A stretch of 42,195 bases of DNA from contig JAHBVU010000025.1 in assembly GCA_019637315.1 (NCBI GenBank), forward strand, positions 1 to 42,195. The letters are read 5' to 3'. The notes beneath the pieces are model-generated. The model saw only the letters and a program-made list of their open reading frames with translations. It did no database searches and was not told the DNA's origin. This DNA comes from Gemmatimonadales bacterium (GTDB lineage Bacteria > Gemmatimonadota > Gemmatimonadetes > Gemmatimonadales > GWC2-71-9). The position numbers and the translations under genes were made by a program. Below, piece by piece: positions 7,554 to 15,160 of this stretch (positions within the stretch are counted from its first letter, which is position 1; every line of letters starts with the position of its first letter).

Positions 7554-8591
7554 GTGCCGATGCAATCGCGAGACGCCACCCCGTTCCCGACCGACGCGAT
7601 CTGGCACGCCCTGGTCACCGGCACGAACTACTATGTCGCCTTGCTCGACCTGACCGGCACCGTTCGGTACACCAGCTGGGCCGGCGGCGGTGACCGCACC
7701 GGTTCCAATGTCGGCCAATCGGTGGATGAGCTGATGCCGGGGCTTGCTCCGGCCGTCATGGAAGCGATTCGCGCGGCTACCGAAACCGTCGGCAGGGTCG
7801 AACGCGACGTGCCAATGCCGGTCGACAACGTGTCCCGCTGGTTTCGCGCCTCGATCAGCGCCATCCGCGGTCCCTCGGGCGCACCGACGGGCGTGCTGGT
7901 GATCGGCCACGACGTAACCGGGACGAAGCAGTCAGCGGTCGAGCTGCGGATGAGCGTCAACGCGCTCCACCGCCTGCTCGAGGCGCGCGAGCAGCTCTCG
8001 GCCGACATGCACGACGGCATTCTGCAATCGCTCTACGGCCTTGGCCTCCGACTCTCGGCAGCCCGGGCCACGCTCAACACCGATCCCTCGGCCACCGGTC
8101 TGCATCTCGACCAGGCCGTGGCCCAGGTCAGCGATGCGATGGCCGAAGTCAGGCGCGTCATCCGCGATGAAGGGGCGCCCGGGTCGATGGGCCTCCAATG
8201 GAAGGATACGCTCGCTGGCGTGCTGCGGGGACTCGAGCAGGTCGATGGCCCCGGCCTCAGCATCGACATTCCTCCGCAGGTGGCCGACCGGATCCCCGAA
8301 CAGCACCGCCGCGAGATCGTCTACTTTGCGCGGGAAGCGGTCAGCAACGCGATGCGACACTCCAATGCAAGCCGCGTCGCGGTGCGTCTGTTCGACGATC
8401 ACGACGGTTTGTGCCTCGAGATCGAGGACGACGGACAGGGCATTTCGCCCGAGCGATCGGCCCAGGGCTTCGGACTCCTCAGCATGACGCGACGGGCAGC
8501 GCAGATGGGCGCCAGACTGACCCTCATGTCTGCACCGGGAGAAGGAACTCGGGTACGACTCGATCTTCCGATTCAAGGAGCCGCGACGTGA
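7554..8591 (+). CDS. Soluble PAS-domain sensor histidine kinase, NarL/DesK class
   Basis: A kinase of about 345 residues with no membrane segment, so it should sense a cytoplasmic cue. An N-terminal PAS domain (about residues 15-125) is followed by a HisKA_3 dimerisation helix with phosphoacceptor His153 in DMHDGILQSLYGLGL. The HATPase domain has EAVSNAMRHSNAS, EDDGQGI and GFGLLSM. I favour the GTG at 7554, which has GAGGG seven bases upstream; the ATG at 7560 is two codons later with poorer spacing, and the ATG at 7506 has no Shine-Dalgarno. The stop overlaps the start of the regulator gene as GTGA, so the pair is translationally coupled. Partner assignment is firm, signal unknown (a haem, flavin or other PAS ligand cannot be read from sequence alone). 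Confidence 0.9.
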   Translation: MPMQSRDATPFPTDAIWHALVTGTNYYVALLDLTGTVRYTSWAGGGDRTGSNVGQSVDELMPGLAPAVMEAIRAATETVGRVERDVPMPVDNVSRWFRASISAIRGPSGAPTGVLVIGHDVTGTKQSAVELRMSVNALHRLLEAREQLSADMHDGILQSLYGLGLRLSAARATLNTDPSATGLHLDQAVAQVSDAMAEVRRVIRDEGAPGSMGLQWKDTLAGVLRGLEQVDGPGLSIDIPPQVADRIPEQHRREIVYFAREAVSNAMRHSNASRVAVRLFDDHDGLCLEIEDDGQGISPERSAQGFGLLSMTRRAAQMGARLTLMSAPGEGTRVRLDLPIQGAAT

Positions 8592-9250
8592 GGATTCGTG
8601 TCCTGCTGGTCGACGACAGCGAGGTGGTTCGCGTCGGGCTTGCCGCCGTTCTGGGCCAGGACCCCGGTATCGAGATCGTCGGGATGGGGGCGACGTCGTA
8701 CGAGGCCGTTGCACAGGCTCAGGCCCTGGAGCCTGACGTCGCGCTACTGGATGTCCGCCTGCCCGATGAAGGCGGCATCGAGGCCGGCCGGCGGATTCTG
8801 GAACTGCTGCCGGACACCCGGGTCGTCTTCCTGAGCGCGTTTGCGGACGACGAGCTGGTCCGCGCGGCAATCGTGATCGGTGCACACGGATATCTGCTCA
8901 AGGAAGTCGATGTGCCCTCCCTGATCGACTCGATCAAACGGGTAGCTGGCGGCGAGCGGCTGCTCGACGCAGGGTTGCGAAGCAATATGCTGGAATGGGT
9001 GATGCAGAACGTGCCGGCCGGCACGGCCCTCGAGGCGCCCCCTTTGAGTGACAAGCAGCAGCAGATCGTCGCTTTGGTTGCTGCCGGCATGACCAACAAC
9101 GAGATCGCCGCCGCGCTCGACCTGTCACCGAAAACCGTGAAGAACTACCTGCACCGCATCTTCGAGAAACTGGGAATTCAGCGTCGATCTCAGGCAGCCG
9201 CGCACCATGCCCGATTGAGCGGCCCGAGCACGATCAGTCAGTCGGGATAG
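8588..9250 (+). CDS. NarL/FixJ-family response regulator
   Basis: A 220-residue DNA-binding regulator, partner of the kinase encoded immediately upstream. The receiver has Asp9-Asp10, phosphoacceptor Asp55 (ALLDVRLPD) and the conserved Lys in LLKEVD. The C-terminal LuxR-type helix-turn-helix runs LSDKQQQIVALVAAGMTNNE and on through SPKTVKNYLHRIFEKLG. The start is the GTG at 8588, which overlaps the kinase stop codon by four bases and gives the canonical beginning RIRVLLVDD; the open frame continues far upstream inside the kinase gene but that part is a shadow. The last four codons overlap the end of the convergent fadJ gene. Targets are unknown; the divergent peptidase gene and fadJ are the nearest candidates. 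Confidence 0.93.
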   Translation: MRIRVLLVDDSEVVRVGLAAVLGQDPGIEIVGMGATSYEAVAQAQALEPDVALLDVRLPDEGGIEAGRRILELLPDTRVVFLSAFADDELVRAAIVIGAHGYLLKEVDVPSLIDSIKRVAGGERLLDAGLRSNMLEWVMQNVPAGTALEAPPLSDKQQQIVALVAAGMTNNEIAAALDLSPKTVKNYLHRIFEKLGIQRRSQAAAHHARLSGPSTISQSG

Positions 9251-11373
9251 TACCGGGCGCCGGCGCGCGCGAGTGCGACCAGCGTGTCGGCTGGCGTGAA
9301 GCGGGGCCCGTGCCGCGAGGCGAGCCCTTCGAGGGTCTCGACAACCTGAGCAGGACCGATCGCATCGATGGTGCGGAGCGGGCCACCGAGAAACGGCGGG
9401 TAACCGATCCCGAAGATGGCGCCGATGTCGCCGTCGCGGGGCGAGCGCACCACGCCCTCACCGAAGGCACGCCCGGCCTCGTTGAGCAGGGGATACACCA
9501 GACGGCGTCGGATCTCCTCTTCGTCGACCGAGGCGAGTGGTGTGACGCCCAGCAACCGGTACATCTCGCTGTCGGGATCGGATTTCTTGCCGTCGTCATA
9601 ACGATAGAAGCCCTTGCCTGCCTTGCGACCCAGGCGCTTGGCATCGACCATCCGTCCGATGGCAGCAGCCGGCGCGAGCCGATCACCGAATGCCTCGCGC
9701 ATCACGACCCCGCCCTTGGCAGCTACGTCGATACCGACCTCATCGAGCAGAGCCACCGGCCCGACCGGGAATCCGTACTGCACCATGATCCGATCGATCG
9801 TCTCGACCGGAACGCCTTCCATCACCAGGTGCCCAGCTTCGACGAAGTAGGGTGACAGAATCCGGTTGACCCAGAATCCCGGGGTATCGGCGACCACGAT
9901 GACCGTCTTGCCCATCTTCTTGCCGAAGCGAACTGCCGTGGCAATCGTCTCCGGGCTGGTGCGCTCGGTCGGGATGACCTCAAGCAGCGGCATGCGATCG
10001 ACCGGCGAGAAGAAATGCATCCCCACCACGTTCTCGGGCCGCTCGGCGTGTTCCGCAATTCGAGCAATCGGAATGGTCGACGTGTTGCTGGCGAAGATCG
10101 CGTGCCGCGGCAGCACCGGTTCGAGGTCGGCCAGGACCGCTCGTTTGACGTTCAGGTCCTCGAAGACGGCCTCGATGACCAGGTCACACGCCTCGAAGCC
10201 GCGATTGTCGACCCCGCCCGAGACGAGCGCGGCGAGACGCTCGAACTCATACCGGGAAATCCGCTTTCGTTCGAGCTGACGGCGCGGGATACCGAGCGCC
10301 GCGCTGATTCCTTTGCCGACCCGGGCCAGCTCTGCGTCCTTGAGTCGAACGTCGACCTTGGCAGTGACGATGGCCGTGCCGGCAATGCCGGCCCCCATAA
10401 AGCCCGAACCGATCACACCCAATCGGCGAACCTCCCGCGGCGACGCGGAACCGGGCGGAACGCCGTCGTCCTTTTTGAGGGCCGTCGTTGCAAAGAAGAT
10501 GCGCACCAACTCGCGCGACACCGGCGTGACCGCCAGCCGGCCGAACTCCCGGGCCTCGAGCGGATACCCGACGCTCGGCCCCTGCTCCACGGCAGCTCTG
10601 ACGACATCGAGGGCTGCCAGCGGAGCCGGATAATGCCCTTTGGTCCGCGACATCACCTGCTTCCGCGCGGTTCGATACACCAGCCGCCGTCCCAGCGCGG
10701 TTCGGTCGAGAATCGCGGCTGCCAGTCCTTTCCCTCCCGGTACCCGCTTCGGTCGAGTGCCGCGCGCCAGGCGATCCGCAGCCGCGACCGCCGTGTCGAG
10801 CAGGATACTTTCGGGCACCAGCTCGTCGATCAACCCCAGGCGGAGCGCTTTGGGCGCACGCTCGCTCTTGCCCGCCAGGATGATGTCCAGAGCCGCCCGG
10901 ACGCCGATCAACTTCGGCAGGCGATTCGAGCCGCCGCTGCCGGGGAGTATGCCCAGCTGCACCTCAGGCAAGCCAAGCTGAGTCTTGGGATGATCGGTGG
11001 CGATACGATAGCTGGTGGCGAGCGCCAGTTCGAGACCGAGGCCCAGGCAGGCACCGTGAATGGCGGTGACGATCGGCTTGGGAAATCGCTCCACCTTGTC
11101 GAGGAAGGCGTGGCCTGCCCGGCTGGCTGCCTCGGCGTCTGCGGCGGACGAAAAGGCCACGAACTGGTTGATGTCCGCACCGGCAATGAAGCTGTCGGGC
11201 TTGCCCGAACGGATCACGACGGCGCGAACAGAGGAGTCCTGGCCGAGTCGTTCCAGAGCGCCCCAGAGCTCGTCGGTGTGCGAGAGATTGAAGGTGTTGA
11301 CCGGCTCGCCGGGCACGTCGAGGGTCACGACGGCGACGCTGTGCTCTGCCAGAGTCGTGGTGAGAATCGCCAT
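9238..11373 (-). CDS. fadJ: FadJ-type enoyl-CoA hydratase / 3-hydroxyacyl-CoA dehydrogenase
   Basis: A 711-residue bifunctional beta-oxidation enzyme, nearly the length of E. coli FadJ. The N-terminal crotonase domain has the oxyanion segment IAGADINQF (63-71) and the two catalytic glutamates Glu115 (LGLELA) and Glu137 (LPEVQLG). The second part is a 3-hydroxyacyl-CoA dehydrogenase with NAD motif GSGFMGAGIAG (about 317-327), SNTSTIPI, the catalytic histidine in GMHFFSPV, and the C-terminal helical domain repeated twice. It would hydrate enoyl-CoA and oxidise 3-hydroxyacyl-CoA to 3-ketoacyl-CoA, which the thiolase encoded just upstream cleaves. The ATG is three bases after the thiolase stop and has GGAGG six bases upstream. 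The 3' end overlaps the convergent regulator gene by 13 bases. Confidence 0.95.
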   Translation of the reverse strand: MAILTTTLAEHSVAVVTLDVPGEPVNTFNLSHTDELWGALERLGQDSSVRAVVIRSGKPDSFIAGADINQFVAFSSAADAEAASRAGHAFLDKVERFPKPIVTAIHGACLGLGLELALATSYRIATDHPKTQLGLPEVQLGILPGSGGSNRLPKLIGVRAALDIILAGKSERAPKALRLGLIDELVPESILLDTAVAAADRLARGTRPKRVPGGKGLAAAILDRTALGRRLVYRTARKQVMSRTKGHYPAPLAALDVVRAAVEQGPSVGYPLEAREFGRLAVTPVSRELVRIFFATTALKKDDGVPPGSASPREVRRLGVIGSGFMGAGIAGTAIVTAKVDVRLKDAELARVGKGISAALGIPRRQLERKRISRYEFERLAALVSGGVDNRGFEACDLVIEAVFEDLNVKRAVLADLEPVLPRHAIFASNTSTIPIARIAEHAERPENVVGMHFFSPVDRMPLLEVIPTERTSPETIATAVRFGKKMGKTVIVVADTPGFWVNRILSPYFVEAGHLVMEGVPVETIDRIMVQYGFPVGPVALLDEVGIDVAAKGGVVMREAFGDRLAPAAAIGRMVDAKRLGRKAGKGFYRYDDGKKSDPDSEMYRLLGVTPLASVDEEEIRRRLVYPLLNEAGRAFGEGVVRSPRDGDIGAIFGIGYPPFLGGPLRTIDAIGPAQVVETLEGLASRHGPRFTPADTLVALARAGARYYPD

Positions 11374-11376
11374 TCG

Positions 11377-12660
11377 CTACCTCCGCTCCAGCACCATGGC
11401 AAACCCCATCCCGCCCTGCGCACAAATCGAAATCAGGCCGAACTGAACATCCCGGCGGACCATCTCGTTTGCCAGGGAGGTCGCGATCCTGGCCCCGGTT
11501 GCTCCGAAGGGATGGCCGATGGCAATCGAGCCGCCCATCACGTTGGTTCGGTCCCAGTCGACGTCCCCCACCGGCGCCGACCGACCGGCCCGTTCGGCCC
11601 AGGCCTTCGAACCCCAGGCGCGCACGTTGGACAATACCTGCGCGGCAAACGCCTCGTGGATCTCGACCAGGCCCATATCCGCCAGGGACAATCCGGCCCG
11701 ATCGAGCGCCGTCGGCACCGCAAAGAGCGGTCCCATCAAGAGTTGCCAGCCCGGATCGACCGCTGCAACCGCATAACTCCGGATCGACACCAGCGAGCGG
11801 TACCCGAGGGCCAGCGCCTTGGCCCGCTCCATTACCAGCACGGCTGCGGCTCCGTCCGTGAGCGGGGAGGCGTTGCCCGCGGTGACCGAGCCATAGCGCC
11901 GATCGAAGACCGGCTTGAGCGCAGCAAGCGCTTCCAGACTGGCGTCGGCTCGGATCCCGTTGTCGCTCGTCACGACCTCGTCCATCCCTTTGCCACCAAA
12001 CCACGGGGCGATCTCCGCGGCAAGCCGCCCATCGGCCGTTGCGGCGGCGGCGCGCTGGTGACTCATCAGCGCCAGGGCATCCTGGTCGGCCCGCGAAATC
12101 CCGTTTTCCTTGGCCATCTTCTCGGCCGATTGCCCCATCGACTCGCCGGTCGACGGCTCGGCAATGGCCGGAGATACCGGTACCAAGTCCCGCGGTCGGA
12201 CCTTGGCGAAGGTGCCGAGCCGGGCCCCCAGGGTCTTGGCTTTGCTGGCGTCGACCAGTAGGCGGCTCATGCGCTTCGAGTGGAGAATCGGCACGTCCGA
12301 GAGCGACTCGACGCCACCGGCAATGACTGCATCCGCATGACCGAGAACGATTTGGTCATGAGCCGACGCAATGGCTTGCGCCGATGAGGCACAGGCCCGA
12401 TTGAGAGAATAGGCCGGAATGGTTCGCGGCAGCTGCGGAAGCAGGCTGACCTCACGCGCGACGTTGGGCGCCAGCACGCTCTGCACCACCTGGCCGAAGA
12501 TGACTTCGTCCACGTCGCGGCCGTCGACCCCGCTCCGGTAGATCAGCTCCCGGGCGGCGTGCCGCGCCATTGCGACGCCGCTGGCATCGCGCAGCTGAGT
12601 CCCGGCGCGGGCGAAGGGGGTCCTGACCCCGGCAACGATCACCGCTTCGCGCGCTGCCAT
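11377..12660 (-). CDS. fadI: Acetyl-CoA acyltransferase (thiolase), FadI-type
   Basis: A 427-residue thiolase that cleaves 3-ketoacyl-CoA to acetyl-CoA and a shortened acyl-CoA. The nucleophile is Cys90 in NRACASSAQAI; the second set of active-site residues is in GHPFGATGAR (His) and CAQGGMGFAMV (Cys), all intact. The length, slightly over the 390 residues of short-chain thiolases, and the pairing with FadJ point to the FadI (trifunctional beta) group. I place the start at the ATG at 12660 (MAAREAVIVAG); the frame is open to 12705 but that would run into the methyltransferase gene. Only two bases separate it from the methyltransferase stop codon, so methyltransferase, fadI and fadJ form one operon. 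Confidence 0.93.
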   Translation of the reverse strand: MAAREAVIVAGVRTPFARAGTQLRDASGVAMARHAARELIYRSGVDGRDVDEVIFGQVVQSVLAPNVAREVSLLPQLPRTIPAYSLNRACASSAQAIASAHDQIVLGHADAVIAGGVESLSDVPILHSKRMSRLLVDASKAKTLGARLGTFAKVRPRDLVPVSPAIAEPSTGESMGQSAEKMAKENGISRADQDALALMSHQRAAAATADGRLAAEIAPWFGGKGMDEVVTSDNGIRADASLEALAALKPVFDRRYGSVTAGNASPLTDGAAAVLVMERAKALALGYRSLVSIRSYAVAAVDPGWQLLMGPLFAVPTALDRAGLSLADMGLVEIHEAFAAQVLSNVRAWGSKAWAERAGRSAPVGDVDWDRTNVMGGSIAIGHPFGATGARIATSLANEMVRRDVQFGLISICAQGGMGFAMVLERR

Positions 12661-12662
12661 GG

Positions 12663-13199
12663 TTACTTTGTTCGCTGGGCGAGAATACTCGACACCGCCG
12701 CCCACTGCGCGTTGTCGGCGGGCTCGAACACTTCGCGCCCGTGCACCAGGGTCAGCGGGGCGATGAGCGCCGCAGCCTCGCCATATTTGAGCAGGTGGGC
12801 ATCGCTGGTCGGCCCCCAGCCGAGCTGACGCTGCACCTCGAGGAAGGTTTCGAAGAGAAGATAGCCGCCGGGCTTGAGCAATCGGGCCACGGCAGGCATC
12901 CGGGCCCGATCGAGGTAGTTGAACACCAGCACAACATCGAATTGGCCCAGGTCAGGCCATGGGCCCTCGAGGTCCGCCTGAACCCACTCGACGATCAGCT
13001 TCCGCCGTTCGGATTCGGCCCGGCCCTCCGCAAGTCGGCCCGCATCACGATCGACGGCAACCACAGTGGCGCCGAGGGCGGCCGCAGCCAAGGCGTGACG
13101 ACCCGGACCTGAGGCGAGGTCCAGAACCCGGACACCAGGTCGAAACAGTCCGGCATTTGCCGTGAACCAAAAGCTCGGACGCTGCTCAAAACCGAGCAC
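12663..13199 (-). CDS. Small class I SAM-dependent methyltransferase
   Basis: A protein of about 178 residues with the Rossmann-like SAM fold. Motif I is VLDLASGPGRHALAAAALG, followed by an acidic end of strand 2 (VAVDRD), QADLEGPW, and FDVVLVFNYLD as motif IV; LLKPGGYLLFET is the usual post-motif. It resembles TehB/UbiE-like small-molecule methyltransferases, but the substrate cannot be told. The start is uncertain: the frame is open well into the divergent glpD gene. I favour GTG at 13199 because it leaves 27 bases to the glpD start and fits the family's short N-terminus, though no clear Shine-Dalgarno is present. It is the first gene of the fadI-fadJ operon; why a methyltransferase leads a beta-oxidation operon is unknown. 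Confidence 0.75.
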   Translation of the reverse strand: MLGFEQRPSFWFTANAGLFRPGVRVLDLASGPGRHALAAAALGATVVAVDRDAGRLAEGRAESERRKLIVEWVQADLEGPWPDLGQFDVVLVFNYLDRARMPAVARLLKPGGYLLFETFLEVQRQLGWGPTSDAHLLKYGEAAALIAPLTLVHGREVFEPADNAQWAAVSSILAQRTK

Positions 13200-13226
13200 A
13201 GAGGTGCTTGAGTCGATGGACAGAGG

Positions 13227-14900
13227 ATGAACCCTTCCGCTCGTGCAACGATCTGGGATCTCTCGGCTCGCCGATTCGACCTGTTGGTCGTGGGCGGCGG
13301 CGCGACGGGCGCCGGCATTGCCCGCGAGGCAGCGCTTCGCGGGCTTTCGGTGGCAGTGGTCGAGCGGGGCGACATTGCCGCCGGAACGAGTTCCCGATCG
13401 AGCCGCCTGATCCACGGCGGGCTTCGGTACCTCGAGCACCGGCAGTGGTCCCTGGTTCGAGAATCGCTCACCGAACGCGGGGTTCTGCTCCGAATCGCCC
13501 CCCACCTGGTCCGACCCCTGGGCTTCCTGTTTCCCAACTTCGACACCGACCGGGTGCCCCGGTGGAAGCTCGAGCTCGGCCTGACAGTCTATGACATCCT
13601 GGCGCTGGGCGGAAATGTGCGCCGGCATCGGGCCTTGAGCAAGCGAGCGGTGCTCGACCAGGAGCCATTGCTGCGTGAGCGGGGGCTCCGGGGAGGGGCC
13701 CTGTACTGGGATGCCCAGTGCGATGATGCCCGGCTGACCCTTGCCACCCTGCAGTCAGCGGCCCAACACGGGGCTCTCGTCGCCAACTACACCTGTGTTA
13801 CCGCCCTGGAGTTCGACCAGGGGCGGGTTGCCGGGGCGATCATCGAAGACCAGCTGACGGGTGCCCAGGGCACCGTCCGCGCGACCGTGACCGTCAACGC
13901 CACCGGACCCTGGACCGATCACCTCCGCCACCTTGAGGACCCGACGCAACCCGCGCTGCTGCGTGCCAGCCGGGGCGCGCATGTGATGGTTCCGCGGTCC
14001 CGGATCGGTCATCACCATGCCATCACGTTTCTGAGCCCGGTCGATGGCCGGGTGATGTTCGTGCTGCCGTGGGGCGACCGGTCCTATATCGGCACGACAG
14101 ACACCGATTCGACCGAGCATCCGGACGATACGGTCGCCACCGAAACCGACATGCTGTACTTGCTTCGATCGGCCAATGCACTGTTTCCGGGTGCGCGGCT
14201 CGGCCTCGAAGACATCTCCCTCTCTTGGGCCGGGCTCAGGCCTTTGATCCGATCGGACCAACTTTCCCCCTCCGCGCGTTCCCGAGAGCATCTGATCGAA
14301 AGTGGTTCACGCGGCCTGGTCACCATTACCGGGGGCAAGCTCACCACCTATCGCCGGATGGCCATCGACCTGGTCGAGACTGTTGCTCCGCAGCTCGGCA
14401 CTGGGCGGATCGTGCCGACCGACCCGATGAAAACTCGAAGCGCCAGGGAGACCCTCCCGGGGGGCTCTGCCTACCGCGCGGAGGCGTACCGAGCCGAAGG
14501 CGCCTCCCTCGGGCTCACGGAACCGACCGTGGCGCATCTGATCGGCCAGTATGGCTCCGACCTGCCGCTGATCACCGACCTGGTCCGGGAGCGGCCCGAG
14601 CTTGCCGCACCGGTCCACCCGCCACACGGCGCCATCGGTGCCCAGGTCGTCCATGCGGTCCGCCGGGAGTTCGCCCGCCGCCTCGATGACGTGCTCTTCC
14701 GGCGCCTGTCGATCGGCTCGGAGACACCCGATGCTGGAGCAGGAGCGGCCGAGCCGGTTGCCACGCTGATGGGGCTCGAACTGGGGTGGGACGAGACGCG
14801 ACGACAGGAGGAGATTCAGCGTTATCTGCAGCTCGCTCGTGCGATTCCCCGTGGCACCGAACACGGCGGGGAGTATGCATCCGGCTCGGCGGCACCGTGA
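13227..14900 (+). CDS. glpD: Aerobic glycerol-3-phosphate dehydrogenase
   Basis: A 557-residue FAD enzyme that oxidises glycerol-3-phosphate to dihydroxyacetone phosphate and feeds electrons to the quinone pool at the inner membrane. The FAD-binding motif VVGGGATGAGIARE lies near residues 20-33 and is followed by GTSSRSSRLIHGGLRYLEH, a GlpD/GlpA hallmark. Further conserved segments are NATGPWTD, the RGAHVMVP region, LPWGDRSYIGTTDTD, and TGGKLTTYR before the C-terminal DAO_C domain. Length is typical (500-580). The start at 13227 has only AGAGG directly adjoining it, so initiation strength is unclear. No glpF or glpK is adjacent. With the fad genes it fits use of membrane or storage lipids as carbon source, but this is inference. 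Confidence 0.95.
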   Translation: MNPSARATIWDLSARRFDLLVVGGGATGAGIAREAALRGLSVAVVERGDIAAGTSSRSSRLIHGGLRYLEHRQWSLVRESLTERGVLLRIAPHLVRPLGFLFPNFDTDRVPRWKLELGLTVYDILALGGNVRRHRALSKRAVLDQEPLLRERGLRGGALYWDAQCDDARLTLATLQSAAQHGALVANYTCVTALEFDQGRVAGAIIEDQLTGAQGTVRATVTVNATGPWTDHLRHLEDPTQPALLRASRGAHVMVPRSRIGHHHAITFLSPVDGRVMFVLPWGDRSYIGTTDTDSTEHPDDTVATETDMLYLLRSANALFPGARLGLEDISLSWAGLRPLIRSDQLSPSARSREHLIESGSRGLVTITGGKLTTYRRMAIDLVETVAPQLGTGRIVPTDPMKTRSARETLPGGSAYRAEAYRAEGASLGLTEPTVAHLIGQYGSDLPLITDLVRERPELAAPVHPPHGAIGAQVVHAVRREFARRLDDVLFRRLSIGSETPDAGAGAAEPVATLMGLELGWDETRRQEEIQRYLQLARAIPRGTEHGGEYASGSAAP

Positions 14901-14970
14901 TCGCGAGCGCCAGCCGAGCCAGGCCCAGACTGATCGACCGGACCGCTCGGAATCCGGAGTGATCGCTGTC

Positions 14971-15000
14971 ACGACATTCCTGGCCGACGCAGGTTATTAT
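14971..15000 (+). promoter_or_regulatory. Sigma-70-like promoter candidate for kgd
   Basis: ACGACA (14971-14976) and TATTAT (14995-15000) are separated by 18 bases. TATTAT matches the -10 consensus at five of six positions and lies in the only AT-rich patch of the 260-base gap between glpD and kgd. The -35 match is four of six. A transcript starting near 15007 would have a leader of about 150 bases, which is where the hairpin series lies. Confidence 0.35.
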
Positions 15001-15036
15001 TCAACGTCATTACGACCGGTCCCTGCATGGGCGGGG

Positions 15037-15160
15037 GTGCGACACGCACACCTCGCGGCGTTGCCACGTCCGCGAGGTCCGAGGCCCGCTGATCGCGGGA
15101 GTGACGCGGAATCGGGGGGCACCCCGGTCCTGACGCTGGAGGAGACCCCGTTTTTCGGGG
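15037..15160 (+). promoter_or_regulatory. Structured 5' leader of kgd with five successive hairpins
   Basis: Five short hairpins can be drawn one after another. P1: GTGCG/CGCAC (15037-15049). P2: ACCTCGCGG/CCGCGAGGT, nine perfect pairs with an 11-base loop (15050-15078). P3: CCCGC/GCGGG (15085-15099). P4: ATCGGGG/CCCCGGT with one G-T pair (15111-15128), flanked by the direct repeat TGACGC at 15102 and 15131. P5: CCCCG/CGGGG with a five-T loop (15146-15160), directly before the ATG. The CGGGG and CCCCG arms of P4 and P5 are interchangeable, so two exclusive folds exist around the Shine-Dalgarno GGAGGAG (15138-15144). P2 is unlikely by chance; the 5-base stems alone would be weak evidence in GC-rich DNA. 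It does not resemble any riboswitch class I can name. Confidence 0.4.
15138..15160 (+). promoter_or_regulatory. Ribosome binding site with a hairpin inserted before the kgd start
   Basis: GGAGGAG (15138-15144) is an almost perfect Shine-Dalgarno but lies 16 bases from the ATG at 15161, too far for normal use. The intervening bases form CCCCG, TTTTT, CGGGG, a hairpin ending exactly at the ATG. Folded, it would bring the Shine-Dalgarno within about one base plus the stem width of the start codon; unfolded, the spacing is poor. An ATG at 15179 is the fallback start but has only a weak GAGAG eleven bases upstream. Confidence 0.45.

Noticed and set aside
10015-12261. A 748-codon open frame opposite fadJ and fadI.
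   Set aside because: It spans the junction of two real genes on the other strand and shows no family motif.
14901-14970. A weak CCGGA/TCCGG hairpin (14938-14957) as a possible glpD terminator.
   Set aside because: Five pairs, a ten-base loop and no T-run; this is expected by chance in GC-rich sequence.
15146-15160. The CCCCG-TTTTT-CGGGG hairpin as an intrinsic terminator before kgd.
   Set aside because: The T-run is in the loop, not after the stem, and the ATG follows directly. It fits a translation-related role better.
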